A DNA stretch of 64,000 nt from Flavobacterium phragmitis (GCF_900112575.1 NZ_FOMH01000006.1:186001-250000); one strand, 5' to 3'; positions 23,884-33,491 are shown, counted from the stretch's first letter. Numbers and translations: made by a program. The notes: a model not told the origin generated them from the sequence alone.

Positions 23884-26580
23884 CTATAAATTGTATTTCA
23901 TTGAGAAGATTATGTAGCGAGGCTGTACCGTATATTGCGAAACTCTTGTAGAGAACTGTGTAAAGTTATCATCGTTCAAATATCTTGTGTTTAACAAGTT
24001 GGTAGCTGAAACTTTGTATTCCCATTTACTGTTTTTCTTCTGGTAAATTAAACTCGCACTTAAGAAATCATATTCGTTATCGACCGATTTATCTCCGTTA
24101 TAATAATGGTAGAATTCATACTCCGAAACAAAAGAAAAACTGTCTAAGAAATAGTAATCCAGTTTTGCAAAAGGTTTATCAGTATAAAAAGTAGAACCAC
24201 TGTATTTATTAATCAAAAGATTGTATCCAAATTCGATATTTGGAAGGTTTTTATAATTTGTAGAAGCTCTTACAGTATAACTCTGCACAAAACTTTCAGT
24301 TGTTCTCGCCTCTTCATTCTGAATATTATTGAATTTCGACCAGTTTAAACTTGCATTTACTGAGGCTTTGTAATTTTTCAAAAAGGAACGTCCGTAAGCT
24401 CCCATCCCTGAAAAAGTTTCATCAGCCAAATTAGAATTGTAGGGAACCGACGATTGGTTGATTCCATCAAAATCAGCTCGTGTTTTTATTGCATCCACTT
24501 TTCTGGTATAAGTTGCGTTCGCAAAAATGTTTTCGAAATTGAACATATTATACTTGAAATAACGAAGCGAATGAACCTGCGAAGTCGCATTTTCTAAAGT
24601 ACGATCTCCACGAAATAAACTACTATAATCTGACAAAACATAACCTGCAGCCAATTGATTAATATCCGTAAAATCATTCGTCAAAGAAAAATTATAGGTT
24701 AGTGTCTCAGATTTTTTGATTTGGTACAAAGCAAAGAAATCTGGTAAAACTTTGGTAAAACTTTGAGAATAATCTGTCCCTTCCTGTCCGTTTGTCATTT
24801 GGTATGTATGCAGACTTACTCCAGGTGTCAAAGTAAATTTTCCGGTTAAGATTTTATAATGAAATCCTATAAAAGCATCATTAAATCTATAATCTACGTC
24901 GTTATTATTCGCTGGATCATTCAAATCATTTCGGTCTCCATTATCTAACATTTGAAAAATATGCGAATTGAAATTCTGATAAGAATACGTATTTCCTAAA
25001 GTTACATTGAAATTACTTTTTGGCGTAACCATATAATAATAATCCAGTTTAGCATCCAGTTTATTCGTTTTTACAAAACGATTCTGATTGTAATCATTTC
25101 TGGATTGATCAACGTTATATCCTGTCAAATCTTCATCATTAAAAGGCATTGTATGCAAATTGGCATTATAAAACGGATTTTCATCCTGATACAAATGCTG
25201 CATCTCAAAAGCGAAAATATTTTTGGCACTTGGTGTATAATACAAATTCAAATTCTGATTAAAAGAAGTTGGATCTTGTTTTTTTGTTGTATAAATAGTT
25301 TCCGGCGTAGCAACATTCTGAACAATCTGTTCTCTAAACAAATCTGAATATTCTTCCTGTTTGGTCAATTTGGAAAGAATATCGTAATCAAACTGAAATT
25401 TATCACTGGGTTTGTAGGTTGAACTTAATTTAAAAAGTCCCAAATTATTTTTCTGACTCGTATTTTCATCACGTTTCTGCTGATCTCCAGAATCTAAAAT
25501 CGTGGTCTGGGATTTGGTTTCTAATTGAGTTTTTGAAGTAGAAAGAATTCCAAAACCGCTCAAATTCCAAGCTTTATTAACGGAATAAGCAAAGTTTGTT
25601 GCACCAAATTTGGTTTCAATTTCTTTCGCTCTGGTGTTTCTCAAAAGTGAAATGCCTAAATCATTAGAAGAAACATTAAAACTGCTACCTCCCTTTTTCA
25701 TCAGATTTTTAAATCCGCCCGTAAATTTGAAATAATCTTGTGCCGTTAAAGGCAACTCCCCAATGTTATTAAAATTGGTAATTAAATTGATGCTATATTT
25801 CGGACTGTAATAGAATAGTTTTGGATTTATAATATAACGACTGTCTAATTCTGCAACTCCAATTCCTGCGGTTACATCTCCAAACCAAAAGTTCTTTTTA
25901 CCTTCTTTCAGTTTAATATTCATCGCTACATTATCTTGATCGTTTTCTAAACCTTTTAATTGACTAACTTCATTAAAATTTCTTAAAACCTGAATTTTAT
26001 CAATGGCATCGGCTGGTATATTTTTAACGCCCAATTTGGTATCTCCGTCAAAAAAGTCCTTTCCTTCCACCATTAATTTACTGACTTTTTTCCCTTCCAC
26101 TTCAATTTCTCCATCGGCATTTACCTCAACGCCCGGAAGCTTTTTTAGCACATCTTCCAATTTTCTTTCTGTACCAGATTTAAAAGAATCTGCGTTGTAA
26201 ACAATAGTGTCTCCTTTTATGGAAACAGGCATTTCACGAACAATTTCAACACCTTCCAATTCAATTCCTGCTCCATCCAAAACTACATTCTGAGTAATAT
26301 TTTCAGTTTTAGTGGTCAAGGCGATGTCTTTAGATTTCATTCCCAAATAACTTACTTTAATAGTATAAGGAGTATTTGGTTTTAAGGTCAGCTGAAATTT
26401 TCCTTTATCATTGGTAATTCCATAAGAATCCATTGCTTTTGTACCATTATTAATCGCCATAATATTGGCCATTTCTAAAGGATTTTTCTGTTCATCCTGA
26501 ATCAAACCGTCAAAACGGACACTTTGGGAAAAGCATATAGAAGTAAAAAGTAAGGCAAAAATAAAAAGTATCTTATTCAT
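23884..26580 (-). CDS. Outer-membrane beta-barrel protein with carboxypeptidase-regulatory-like domain
   Basis: An 898-residue protein with a signal peptide (MNKILFIFALLFTSICFSQS), a carboxypeptidase-regulatory-like beta-sandwich (about 22-105), a plug-like segment (LEDVLKKLPGVEVNADGEIEV), and a long C-terminal barrel ending in YIIFSMKYNL. This is the TonB-receptor-like family common in Bacteroidota, often without a clear TonB box. It sits beside a GLPGLI gene, a frequent pairing. The substrate is unknown. Confidence 0.85.
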   Translation of the reverse strand: MNKILFIFALLFTSICFSQSVRFDGLIQDEQKNPLEMANIMAINNGTKAMDSYGITNDKGKFQLTLKPNTPYTIKVSYLGMKSKDIALTTKTENITQNVVLDGAGIELEGVEIVREMPVSIKGDTIVYNADSFKSGTERKLEDVLKKLPGVEVNADGEIEVEGKKVSKLMVEGKDFFDGDTKLGVKNIPADAIDKIQVLRNFNEVSQLKGLENDQDNVAMNIKLKEGKKNFWFGDVTAGIGVAELDSRYIINPKLFYYSPKYSINLITNFNNIGELPLTAQDYFKFTGGFKNLMKKGGSSFNVSSNDLGISLLRNTRAKEIETKFGATNFAYSVNKAWNLSGFGILSTSKTQLETKSQTTILDSGDQQKRDENTSQKNNLGLFKLSSTYKPSDKFQFDYDILSKLTKQEEYSDLFREQIVQNVATPETIYTTKKQDPTSFNQNLNLYYTPSAKNIFAFEMQHLYQDENPFYNANLHTMPFNDEDLTGYNVDQSRNDYNQNRFVKTNKLDAKLDYYYMVTPKSNFNVTLGNTYSYQNFNSHIFQMLDNGDRNDLNDPANNNDVDYRFNDAFIGFHYKILTGKFTLTPGVSLHTYQMTNGQEGTDYSQSFTKVLPDFFALYQIKKSETLTYNFSLTNDFTDINQLAAGYVLSDYSSLFRGDRTLENATSQVHSLRYFKYNMFNFENIFANATYTRKVDAIKTRADFDGINQSSVPYNSNLADETFSGMGAYGRSFLKNYKASVNASLNWSKFNNIQNEEARTTESFVQSYTVRASTNYKNLPNIEFGYNLLINKYSGSTFYTDKPFAKLDYYFLDSFSFVSEYEFYHYYNGDKSVDNEYDFLSASLIYQKKNSKWEYKVSATNLLNTRYLNDDNFTQFSTRVSQYTVQPRYIIFSMKYNL

Positions 26581-26690
26581 TATTAGAATTTGGAATTTGG
26601 AAATTTACCCCATTGGGAGTAATTCTTTTAAACACATAGAAACATAGTTTTTTTGAAGATTAAAAAAAGGCGTTTCACTTAATTTAAATG

Positions 26691-26708
26691 CACATAGTTA
26701 GCTATGTG
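26691..26708. repeat. CACATAG-TTAG-CTATGTG palindrome
   Basis: A small hairpin in the 207-base gap between the GLPGLI gene and the beta-barrel gene, close to AACACATAGAAACATAG. GAATTTGGAATTTGG heptads lie at the other end of the gap (26585-26601). No promoter is obvious. Confidence 0.5.
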
Positions 26709-26787
26709 TAGCAACTTGTTTCTTCTACTCTCTTTTGTAGACCCAAAAAATTATGTTTGCATGTATTAAATTGTGTTCAATTTTAAT

Positions 26788-27675
26788 TTATCTTCCCATT
26801 GGTGGAGGTCCACCTGCGCGACCGCGGTTCATTTCTCTAAATTCCTCCATTTTTTTAATTACCGTTTCGTCGTATTCTTTCTGAGAAATTACTTTTCCTT
26901 TTTTAGAAGGTTTTATTTCTGCTCTATCTTTAGGGTTTAAAACTACTTTAGAACATAAAATAGTCGTTGTTCCATCATTTATTTCCAAAATTAAACCCGG
27001 AAGTCCCCAATAATTCTCAGGTCCTTGATTAACCGGAATTTCCGGTGTATACCAAGCCGTTACTACAATCTCTTTTGGTATTTCAAAGTTGTCTGTAAAA
27101 TTGGTTTTTGTATCTCCAGAAGTCTTTTTAGCCTCATCCTTTTTATCATCATTATTCTTAGGTCTGAAGTTTCTGAAATCGGTTTTACTAGCCGCTTTTA
27201 CGGCTGTTGCTTTATAACAGTTATATCCTCCAATTTGTTTGGTTTCCTGCTCTAATTTCCAGTCTAATTTTGGAAGAGAATCTACCACAAGAAATTCCTT
27301 GCCCATAAATTCCTTATCAACAGTATAGGATTTTGCTTTTACATCTTTATAAAAAGTACCACCGCCTCCTGTAAGTGAGCCAAACATGACACGAAAACCG
27401 CCTTGCTGCTGTCCTGGAGCGTCTAGTTTTTCTTCTTCTTTATAAATAGATGCCGATTTGTCGAAGTTTAAAATGAATGTTTTTTCAAGCATTTTTTTCA
27501 TACGCTCTTCCATGCTTTTCTGCATTTCTGGCGTAATATCTCTGTTGCCACGCATTCCTTCAAACTTTGGCGCTTGCGTTTTTGACTCATAAACAGCCAT
27601 TCCCTGAAAATCTTTTTGAGCTTGTATCTGCGCACCAGCAAGCATCAATGTCATATAAAAAAATATCTTTCTCAT
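26788..27675 (-). CDS. GLPGLI-family protein
   Basis: A 295-residue exported protein with a signal peptide (MRKIFFYMTLMLAGAQIQAQ) and the motif NYWGLPGLILEINDG that names the family. The conserved half includes KQIGGYNCYKATA and VTAWYTPEIPVNQGPENYWG. The C-terminus is arginine/glycine/proline-rich (GRAGGPPPMGR). The function is unknown; members are commonly encoded next to carboxypeptidase-regulatory barrel proteins, as here, with 207 bases between the two. Confidence 0.9.
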   Translation of the reverse strand: MRKIFFYMTLMLAGAQIQAQKDFQGMAVYESKTQAPKFEGMRGNRDITPEMQKSMEERMKKMLEKTFILNFDKSASIYKEEEKLDAPGQQQGGFRVMFGSLTGGGGTFYKDVKAKSYTVDKEFMGKEFLVVDSLPKLDWKLEQETKQIGGYNCYKATAVKAASKTDFRNFRPKNNDDKKDEAKKTSGDTKTNFTDNFEIPKEIVVTAWYTPEIPVNQGPENYWGLPGLILEINDGTTTILCSKVVLNPKDRAEIKPSKKGKVISQKEYDETVIKKMEEFREMNRGRAGGPPPMGR

Positions 27676-27890
27676 TTTTATCTACTTTAAAAGTGGGTAA
27701 GTTAGAAAAAACTTACATTCAAATGTATTATTTATTTTAAGATTCAAAAAATTAAATATATTAATGCGTCTCGTCTATAGACAGAACCGTCTATTTTTTA
27801 GACTATTAGATTTACAAAAGGTTTAAAGACTAAAAATGAATTTCTAACGCAAGTTTTTTGTAATTTGGTCTTCTTGTAAATCAATTTCTA

Positions 27891-28706
27891 ATGCCGAAAA
27901 CAGTGCAAAATTTTTTATTCTATTTATTTGTTTTATGCACTTCGAATGCACTATTTGCACAGGATTCAAGTATTACTCCAATATTATTATCACAGTATAA
28001 AAATAATGCTGACGTTTTTTTAGGTTATGATTCCTTTGGTTATTCCTACCAGATTAAAAACAATGTTTTCAGTAAAACGAAAGGAAATGAAATTTTTGAA
28101 TACAAAAATGTTTCTCTCGGGAAAATCACAAAAGTCGATTTACAAAATCCTCTAAAAATAGTGTTGTTTTATCAAGATTTCAATAGTGTTGTTTTATTAG
28201 ATAACCAGTTGAATAAAATGACTGAGATTAATTTTTCCCAAAGCCCAACTCCAATTGTTGTTGACGCAATCGGAATGTCGACCCAAAATCAGTTATGGAT
28301 TTACAACAGTCTAAACCAGCAGATTGGTCTTTTTGATTATTTAAAAAATGAATATAAAACGGTTTCTATTCCACTGACAGAACCTATTAAACACTATCAA
28401 ACTGATTTCAATACTTTCAATTGGATTGACAAAAACAACAATTGGTTTTCCTGTGATATTTTCGGAAAAATCACTTCAAATGAAAAAGTATCTGATTTTG
28501 ATAAAATTGAAATGATGAATTCTTCACAATATATTTTTAGCAAAGACAATATTTTGTACTTTAAAGGGTTTAATAAACCAAATTCTGATGTAATTTCTGA
28601 GATTAAAATTTTAGAAAAAACCTTTGATAATTTTTATTACAAAGACCAAATTTTATCTATTTTTACAGCTACAGATATTTCCAATTATAAAATCGTAACA
28701 CCGTAA
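27891..28706 (+). CDS. Secreted hypothetical protein
   Basis: A 271-residue protein with a signal peptide (FLFYLFVLCTSNALFAQD). The rest is rich in aromatic beta-strand-like repeats (DNQLNKMTEINF, NSLNQQIGLFDY, NWIDKNNNWFSCDIFGKIT), suggesting a beta-propeller-like fold. I do not recognise a family. Its stop overlaps the first base of the deoxynucleoside kinase gene, so the two are probably translated together, though no functional link is evident. Confidence 0.7.
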   Translation: MPKTVQNFLFYLFVLCTSNALFAQDSSITPILLSQYKNNADVFLGYDSFGYSYQIKNNVFSKTKGNEIFEYKNVSLGKITKVDLQNPLKIVLFYQDFNSVVLLDNQLNKMTEINFSQSPTPIVVDAIGMSTQNQLWIYNSLNQQIGLFDYLKNEYKTVSIPLTEPIKHYQTDFNTFNWIDKNNNWFSCDIFGKITSNEKVSDFDKIEMMNSSQYIFSKDNILYFKGFNKPNSDVISEIKILEKTFDNFYYKDQILSIFTATDISNYKIVTP

Positions 28707-29320
28707 TGCACATAGCAATAGCAGGAAACATAGGCGCAGGAAAAACCACTCTGACCAAATTATTAGCCAAACATTTTAAATGGGAACCTCATTACGAAGA
28801 TGTTGTTGATAATCCGTATCTGGATGATTTTTACCATCAAATGGAACGCTGGTCGTTTAATCTTCAGATATATTTCCTAAATAGTCGTTTCCGTCAAGTG
28901 CAGCAAATTCGCGAAAGCGGAAAAAAAATCATACAGGACCGAACGATTTATGAGGATGCTTATATTTTTGCTCCCAATTTATATGCAATGGGATTGATGA
29001 CAAACCGTGATTTTGAAAATTATACGTCTTTATTTGAATTAATGGAATCTCTAGTAAAACCACCCGATTTATTAATTTATTTAAGAAGTTCTATTCCAAA
29101 TCTAGTTGGTCAAATCCATAAACGTGGGCGCGAATATGAAAATTCTATTTCTATCGATTATTTAAGCCGTTTGAACGAAAGATATGAAGCCTGGATTCAG
29201 ACTTATACTAAAGGAAGACTGTTAATTATTGATGTTGACAATATCAATTTTGTTGATAATCCTGAAGATTTAGGTGACATCATTAACAGGATTGATGCTG
29301 AATTAAACGGATTGTTTTAA
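28706..29320 (+). CDS. Deoxynucleoside kinase
   Basis: A 204-residue kinase of the dNK/dGK/dCK family that phosphorylates deoxynucleosides for salvage. The P-loop is GNIGAGKTT (7-15); EDVVDNPYLDDFY carries the substrate-site residues; QDRTIYEDAYIFAPN has the ERS-like DR motif; and RGREYENSISIDYL forms the lid. Which base it prefers cannot be read from the sequence. It starts on the last base of the preceding gene and ends just before a hairpin terminator. Confidence 0.9.
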   Translation: MHIAIAGNIGAGKTTLTKLLAKHFKWEPHYEDVVDNPYLDDFYHQMERWSFNLQIYFLNSRFRQVQQIRESGKKIIQDRTIYEDAYIFAPNLYAMGLMTNRDFENYTSLFELMESLVKPPDLLIYLRSSIPNLVGQIHKRGREYENSISIDYLSRLNERYEAWIQTYTKGRLLIIDVDNINFVDNPEDLGDIINRIDAELNGLF

Positions 29321-29352
29321 ACTAATTTCACAGATTTACACGAAAATATATG

Positions 29353-29384
29353 AAAGCCTCTAAATTAATTTTTAGAGGCTTTTT
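29353..29384 (+). terminator. Terminator after deoxynucleoside kinase, copy 1 of a 32-base repeat
   Basis: AAAGCCTCTAAA and TTTAGAGGCTTT form a strong stem with a U-run. The same 32 bases occur at 30135-30166 after higA. Confidence 0.88.
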
Positions 29385-29446
29385 ATTTAAATATTTTCTT
29401 ACTTTTACAACCAACAAAAGACAATTCCCGTTTTGGGAAAAATGAT

Positions 29447-29454
29447 TATATTTG
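29447..29454 (+). promoter_or_regulatory. -7 element upstream of higB
   Basis: TATATTTG fits TAnnTTTG and lies 12 bases before the higB ATG. No well-spaced TTTG is found upstream, so this is only a partial match. Confidence 0.4.
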
Positions 29455-29466
29455 TAAAATTAAATT

Positions 29467-29763
29467 ATGAGAATAATAGCCAAAAGAACGTTGCAGCATT
29501 TTTGGGAAAGATTCCCAAATTCAAGACAACAGTTATTAGCTTGGTATCAAGTATTTGATAAAAGTAATTTTGCTAATTCAAATGATGTAAAATCACTTTT
29601 TGGCACAGCCGATTTTGTAGGCAAGAATAAAGTAGTTTTTAATATTTATGGCAATCATTATCGCTTAATTGTAAAGATTAATTACGAAACTCAAATTATA
29701 TATATTCTTTTTATAGGTACACATAAGGAATACGATAATTTAATAGACATAAAAAACATGTAA
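29467..29763 (+). CDS. higB: HigB-type toxin (mRNA interferase)
   Basis: A 98-residue RelE-fold toxin of the HigB group: MRIIAKRTLQHFWERFPN at the start, VVFNIYGNHYRLIVKINY in the middle and IYILFIGTHKEYDNLI at the end are typical. Family members cut translated mRNA in the ribosome. It is followed one base later by its presumed antitoxin, in the toxin-first order of higBA. The pair is bracketed by duplicated terminators. Confidence 0.9.
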   Translation: MRIIAKRTLQHFWERFPNSRQQLLAWYQVFDKSNFANSNDVKSLFGTADFVGKNKVVFNIYGNHYRLIVKINYETQIIYILFIGTHKEYDNLIDIKNM

Positions 29764-29764
29764 G

Positions 29765-30133
29765 ATGAATATAAAACCAATAAAAACAGAGCAAGATTAT
29801 AATCTAGCATTGGAAAGAGCTAATTCTCTTTTTGATGCAAAACCTGATACACCTGAAGGAGATGAGCTCGATATTCTAGTTACATTAATAGAAAAATATG
29901 AAGAGATTCATTATCCTATTCCCGAACCCGATCCAATTGAAGCTATTAAGTTTATGATGGAACAAAACGGATTAACTGATTCTGATTTAGGAGTTATTTT
30001 AAATAGTCGCTCGAGAGTGTCAGAACTATTTAATCGAAAAAGAGCTTTAACAATAAAGCAAATTAGAGTTCTAAATGAAAAACTCCATATTCCAGCTTCA
30101 ACCTTAATTAAAGAATATACTTTAAATCAATAA
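29765..30133 (+). CDS. higA: HigA-type antitoxin
   Basis: A 122-residue protein with an N-terminal acidic region that should bind the toxin, and a C-terminal helix-turn-helix (DSDLGVILNSRSRVSELFNRK). It is expected to neutralise HigB and repress the operon. Its gene begins 1 base after the higB stop, and its stop touches the second terminator copy. Confidence 0.9.
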   Translation: MNIKPIKTEQDYNLALERANSLFDAKPDTPEGDELDILVTLIEKYEEIHYPIPEPDPIEAIKFMMEQNGLTDSDLGVILNSRSRVSELFNRKRALTIKQIRVLNEKLHIPASTLIKEYTLNQ

Positions 30134-30134
30134 A

Positions 30135-30166
30135 AAAGCCTCTAAATTAATTTTTAGAGGCTTTTT
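30135..30166 (+). terminator. Terminator after higA, copy 2 of a 32-base repeat
   Basis: Identical over 32 bases to 29353-29384, with the same stem and a six-base U-run. Confidence 0.88.
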
Positions 30167-30191
30167 TATTGAATCGTAGACAGTATTAAAC

Positions 30192-30214
30192 CGACAGGTT
30201 TTTGAAACCTGTCG
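30192..30214. repeat. CGACAGGTTT-TTG-AAACCTGTCG hairpin, second copy
   Basis: Same palindrome as 21505-21527, extended here to AAACCGAC..GTCGGGTTT. It lies between convergent higA and hppA and could act as a terminator for hppA. Confidence 0.7.
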
Positions 30215-30232
30215 GGTTTTTATCCTATATAA

Positions 30233-32779
30233 TTATTTCGCCGCTTCAACTTTTGCCAAAACTTCTTCTTCTGTTCCTTCAAAAACTTCAGTTGTTGTTT
30301 TACCGTTTTCAGTTTTAGTAACCGTTCCCGTTGTTTTTCCGTTTATGTTTTTAACCTCAACACTAACCGATTTTTTCTCATATTTACTAGTATCAAAACA
30401 ATCTGTTTTTTGGTATTTTCCAGTTTTGTCAAAATGTGCCAGACATTTAGCCGTTTCTTCTGGCGTACAGCCTTTTTCTTTGCACATTTTAATACACTCT
30501 TCTTTTGTCATTCCAGACATATCGCCACATTTAGAAAATCCATCTGCATGCATTTCTGTTTTTGCACAGCAAGAAGCTTTTCCTGCAATATCAGACGCTC
30601 CATGTCCTTCCCCTAAAATCGGAGCAATTACCAATCCAATCAAACAAGTTAATTTAATCAAGATATTCATTGATGGTCCTGAAGTATCTTTAAACGGATC
30701 TCCAACAGTATCTCCGGTTACCGCCGCTTTATGCGCATCTGAACCTTTGTATGTCATTTCTCCATTAATCATAACTCCCGCTTCGAAAGATTTTTTAGCG
30801 TTATCCCACGCACCTCCTGCATTGTTTTGGAAAACTGCCCAAAGAACACCTGAAACCGTAACTCCAGCCATGTATCCTCCTAACATTTCAGCAATCAATT
30901 GATTATTGTCCGAGTACACTAATTTCCCGATAAGTACAATCAAAATTGGAAATCCTATAGTTAAAATTCCAGGAAGTATCATTTCTCGTAAAGCGGCTTT
31001 TGTAGAAATCTCAACACATTTTCCGTATTCCGGTTTTCCTGTTCCTTCCATAATTCCGGCAATTTCTTTGAATTGGCGACGAACCTCATACACCATATCC
31101 ATAGCCGCTTTTCCAACAGAATTCATGGCTAAAGCAGAGAAAACCACTGGAATCATTCCACCGACAAATAACATCGCTAAAACCGGAGCTTTAAAAATAT
31201 TAATTCCGTCAATTCCTGTAAACGTTACATAAGCAGCAAATAAGGCTAATGAAGTTAAAGCCGCAGATGCAATAGCAAAACCTTTTCCTGTTGCTGCAGT
31301 TGTGTTTCCAACAGAATCTAAAATATCGGTTCTAGTACGAACTTCTTTTGGTAATTCACTCATTTCTGCAATTCCTCCTGCGTTATCAGAAATTGGCCCA
31401 AATGCATCAATTGCCAATTGCATTGCGGTAGTAGCCATCATTGCTGAAGCTGCCAGCGCCACTCCATAAAATCCTGCTAAAGCATAAGAAATCCAAATGG
31501 CTACAGCAAATAACAATACCGTCGGAAAAGTCGAGATCATTCCTGTCGCCAAACCTGCAATAACATTTGTACCTGCTCCCGTAGATGATTTTTGAACAAT
31601 TGCCAATACTGGTTTTGTCCCTAATCCTGTATAATATTCTGTAACTGATGAAATAGCTCCACCCACAACTAATCCGACCAAAGTTGCATAAAAAACACGC
31701 ATTGATGAAATCGCTTTAGAGCCTTCTCCAAAAAATGTCATCTGCATTGTTTCTGGAAGCATGTGTTTTACCAAGAAGAAACAAGCCACAGCAGTTAAAA
31801 TAATTGAAACCCAGTTTCCAATATTTAATGCTTTTTGTACTTGAGCTTCTCTGGCATTATCATCTGAAATTTTTACTAATGTTGTTCCTATAATAGAAAA
31901 TAAGATTCCGAAACCGGCAATTGCCATTGGAAGTAAAATTGGCCCAATGCCGCCAAAAGCATCATTAATGCTTCCGCCCATATCTTTAATCACATAGTTC
32001 CCAAGAACCATCGCAGCTAAAACTGTTGCCACGTAAGAACCAAATAAATCGGCTCCCATTCCTGCAACGTCACCCACATTATCTCCAACATTATCAGCAA
32101 TGGTTGCTGGATTACGCGGATCATCTTCTGGAATTCCTGCTTCCACTTTACCAACTAAATCGGCACCAACATCGGCTGCTTTTGTGTAGATTCCTCCTCC
32201 AACTCTGGCAAACAACGCGATTGATTCAGCTCCTAATGAAAAACCTGCTAAAGTTTCCAAAACCACTGTCATCGTATCAGTATCTTTCCAGACACCGCCG
32301 GAAAATAAATTAAAAAAGATTATAAAAAAAGCTGTCAATCCTAAAACTGCCAGCCCTGCAACGCCTAATCCCATTACCGTTCCTCCACCAAAAGATACTT
32401 TTAAAGCCTGAGGTAAACTGGTACGTGCAGCCTGAGTAGTTCTAACGTTTGTTTTAGTTGCTATTTTCATTCCTATATTTCCAGCGTAGGCTGAAAACAG
32501 GGCACCAAAAATAAATGCAATTACAATTAATAAATGTGTTTTAACTCCAGGGATAAAAGTAATTCCCGCCAAAGCTAAACTGGCAACAATTACAAATATG
32601 GTTAATAATTTGTATTCGGCTTTTAGAAAGGCTAAGGCTCCTTCGTAGATGTAATCTGAAATCTCTTTCATCTTACCGTCTCCGGCGTCTTGTTTTAAAA
32701 CCCAACTTCTTTTTATTCCCATGAAAAGTAATCCTAAAACTGCCATAACAATTGGCAGGTAAATCATAAATGCATTCAT
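30233..32779 (-). CDS. hppA: Membrane-bound ion-pumping pyrophosphatase with Cys-rich tail
   Basis: A polytopic H+/Na+-translocating pyrophosphatase. The active-site stretch RNPATIADNVGDNVGDVAGM is present, along with GISDNAGGIAEMSELP-type motifs (here GPISDNAGGIAEM) and DTVGDPFKDTSGP near the end of the core. I choose the ATG at 32779 (848 residues, MNAFMIYLPIVMAVLG); a frame start at 32836 adds an unlikely leader. The last 126 residues follow the usual end and carry eight Cys (CC, CKEKGC, CLAHF), then a basic/Thr-rich end. The soluble pyrophosphatase gene is next upstream. Confidence 0.93.
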   Translation of the reverse strand: MNAFMIYLPIVMAVLGLLFMGIKRSWVLKQDAGDGKMKEISDYIYEGALAFLKAEYKLLTIFVIVASLALAGITFIPGVKTHLLIVIAFIFGALFSAYAGNIGMKIATKTNVRTTQAARTSLPQALKVSFGGGTVMGLGVAGLAVLGLTAFFIIFFNLFSGGVWKDTDTMTVVLETLAGFSLGAESIALFARVGGGIYTKAADVGADLVGKVEAGIPEDDPRNPATIADNVGDNVGDVAGMGADLFGSYVATVLAAMVLGNYVIKDMGGSINDAFGGIGPILLPMAIAGFGILFSIIGTTLVKISDDNAREAQVQKALNIGNWVSIILTAVACFFLVKHMLPETMQMTFFGEGSKAISSMRVFYATLVGLVVGGAISSVTEYYTGLGTKPVLAIVQKSSTGAGTNVIAGLATGMISTFPTVLLFAVAIWISYALAGFYGVALAASAMMATTAMQLAIDAFGPISDNAGGIAEMSELPKEVRTRTDILDSVGNTTAATGKGFAIASAALTSLALFAAYVTFTGIDGINIFKAPVLAMLFVGGMIPVVFSALAMNSVGKAAMDMVYEVRRQFKEIAGIMEGTGKPEYGKCVEISTKAALREMILPGILTIGFPILIVLIGKLVYSDNNQLIAEMLGGYMAGVTVSGVLWAVFQNNAGGAWDNAKKSFEAGVMINGEMTYKGSDAHKAAVTGDTVGDPFKDTSGPSMNILIKLTCLIGLVIAPILGEGHGASDIAGKASCCAKTEMHADGFSKCGDMSGMTKEECIKMCKEKGCTPEETAKCLAHFDKTGKYQKTDCFDTSKYEKKSVSVEVKNINGKTTGTVTKTENGKTTTEVFEGTEEEVLAKVEAAK

Positions 32780-32834
32780 AATATAGTAATGGTTTTGGTT
32801 AATAGTCAACAATCTAACTAAAACGAATTTAAAC

Positions 32835-32872
32835 AAAAAAGCAATACTCCTGACGGCAGTATTGCTTTTTTT
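32835..32872 (-). terminator. Terminator between ppa and hppA
   Basis: AAAAAAGCAATACT (32835-32848) pairs with AGTATTGCTTTTTT (32859-32872), with U-runs on both strands. It should end the ppa transcript, making hppA a separate unit. Confidence 0.85.
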
Positions 32873-32892
32873 ATATATTATGAGTACTTAAA

Positions 32893-33423
32893 TTATTTAA
32901 TACTAAATAATCCCTCTGGTTTATTTTCAATATCGTTAAAACGCTTAGTGCATTCAGCAATAATATCGAATGCTTCTTTTACGTCTCCCCATCCTTCAAC
33001 ATCTACTTTTTTGTTTTCAAGATCTTTGTAAACTTGGAAGAAGTGCTCGATTTCTTTTACTAAGTGAGGGTTGATATCTGATAAATCAGTTAATGAATTC
33101 CAAATTGGGTCTGAAACTGGTACACAAATAATTTTCTCGTCTGGTCCTTTGTCATCTGCCATGTGAAAAACTCCGATTGGCTTAACTTCCATAACACATC
33201 CAGGAAAAGTTGGTTCGTTTACCAAAACTAATACGTCAAGAGGATCTCCGTCTAAAGCTAAAGTTTCTGGAATAAATCCGTAATCAGCTGGGTACATCAT
33301 TGAAGAGAATAACATTCTGTCGAAACGCATTCTTTTAATTTCAAAATCGTACTCGTATTTATTTCTGCTTCCTCTTGGTATTTCGATTAACACATCGAAA
33401 GTCGTTAATTTGTCTGCGGTCAT
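32893..33423 (-). CDS. ppa: Soluble inorganic pyrophosphatase
   Basis: A 176-residue family I enzyme hydrolysing pyrophosphate in the cytoplasm. It has the metal-site motif DGDPLDVLVLV, the N-terminal EIPRGSRNKYEYD, and YPADYGFIPETL. The length is that of bacterial enzymes. Placing it next to hppA puts the cell's two pyrophosphate-consuming enzymes side by side, one wasting the energy as heat and one storing it. Confidence 0.96.
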   Translation of the reverse strand: MTADKLTTFDVLIEIPRGSRNKYEYDFEIKRMRFDRMLFSSMMYPADYGFIPETLALDGDPLDVLVLVNEPTFPGCVMEVKPIGVFHMADDKGPDEKIICVPVSDPIWNSLTDLSDINPHLVKEIEHFFQVYKDLENKKVDVEGWGDVKEAFDIIAECTKRFNDIENKPEGLFSIK

Positions 33424-33491
33424 TTTCGTTTTTTATTGTTTCTATAATTTCGGTTGCAAAAATAACTAATCAATCCCTTTTTACAATGAAA

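Noticed and set aside
32780..32836. Longer start for hppA
   Set aside because: The extra residues are not membrane-protein-like for the family and fall next to the terminator; the ATG at 32779 begins the first membrane helix.
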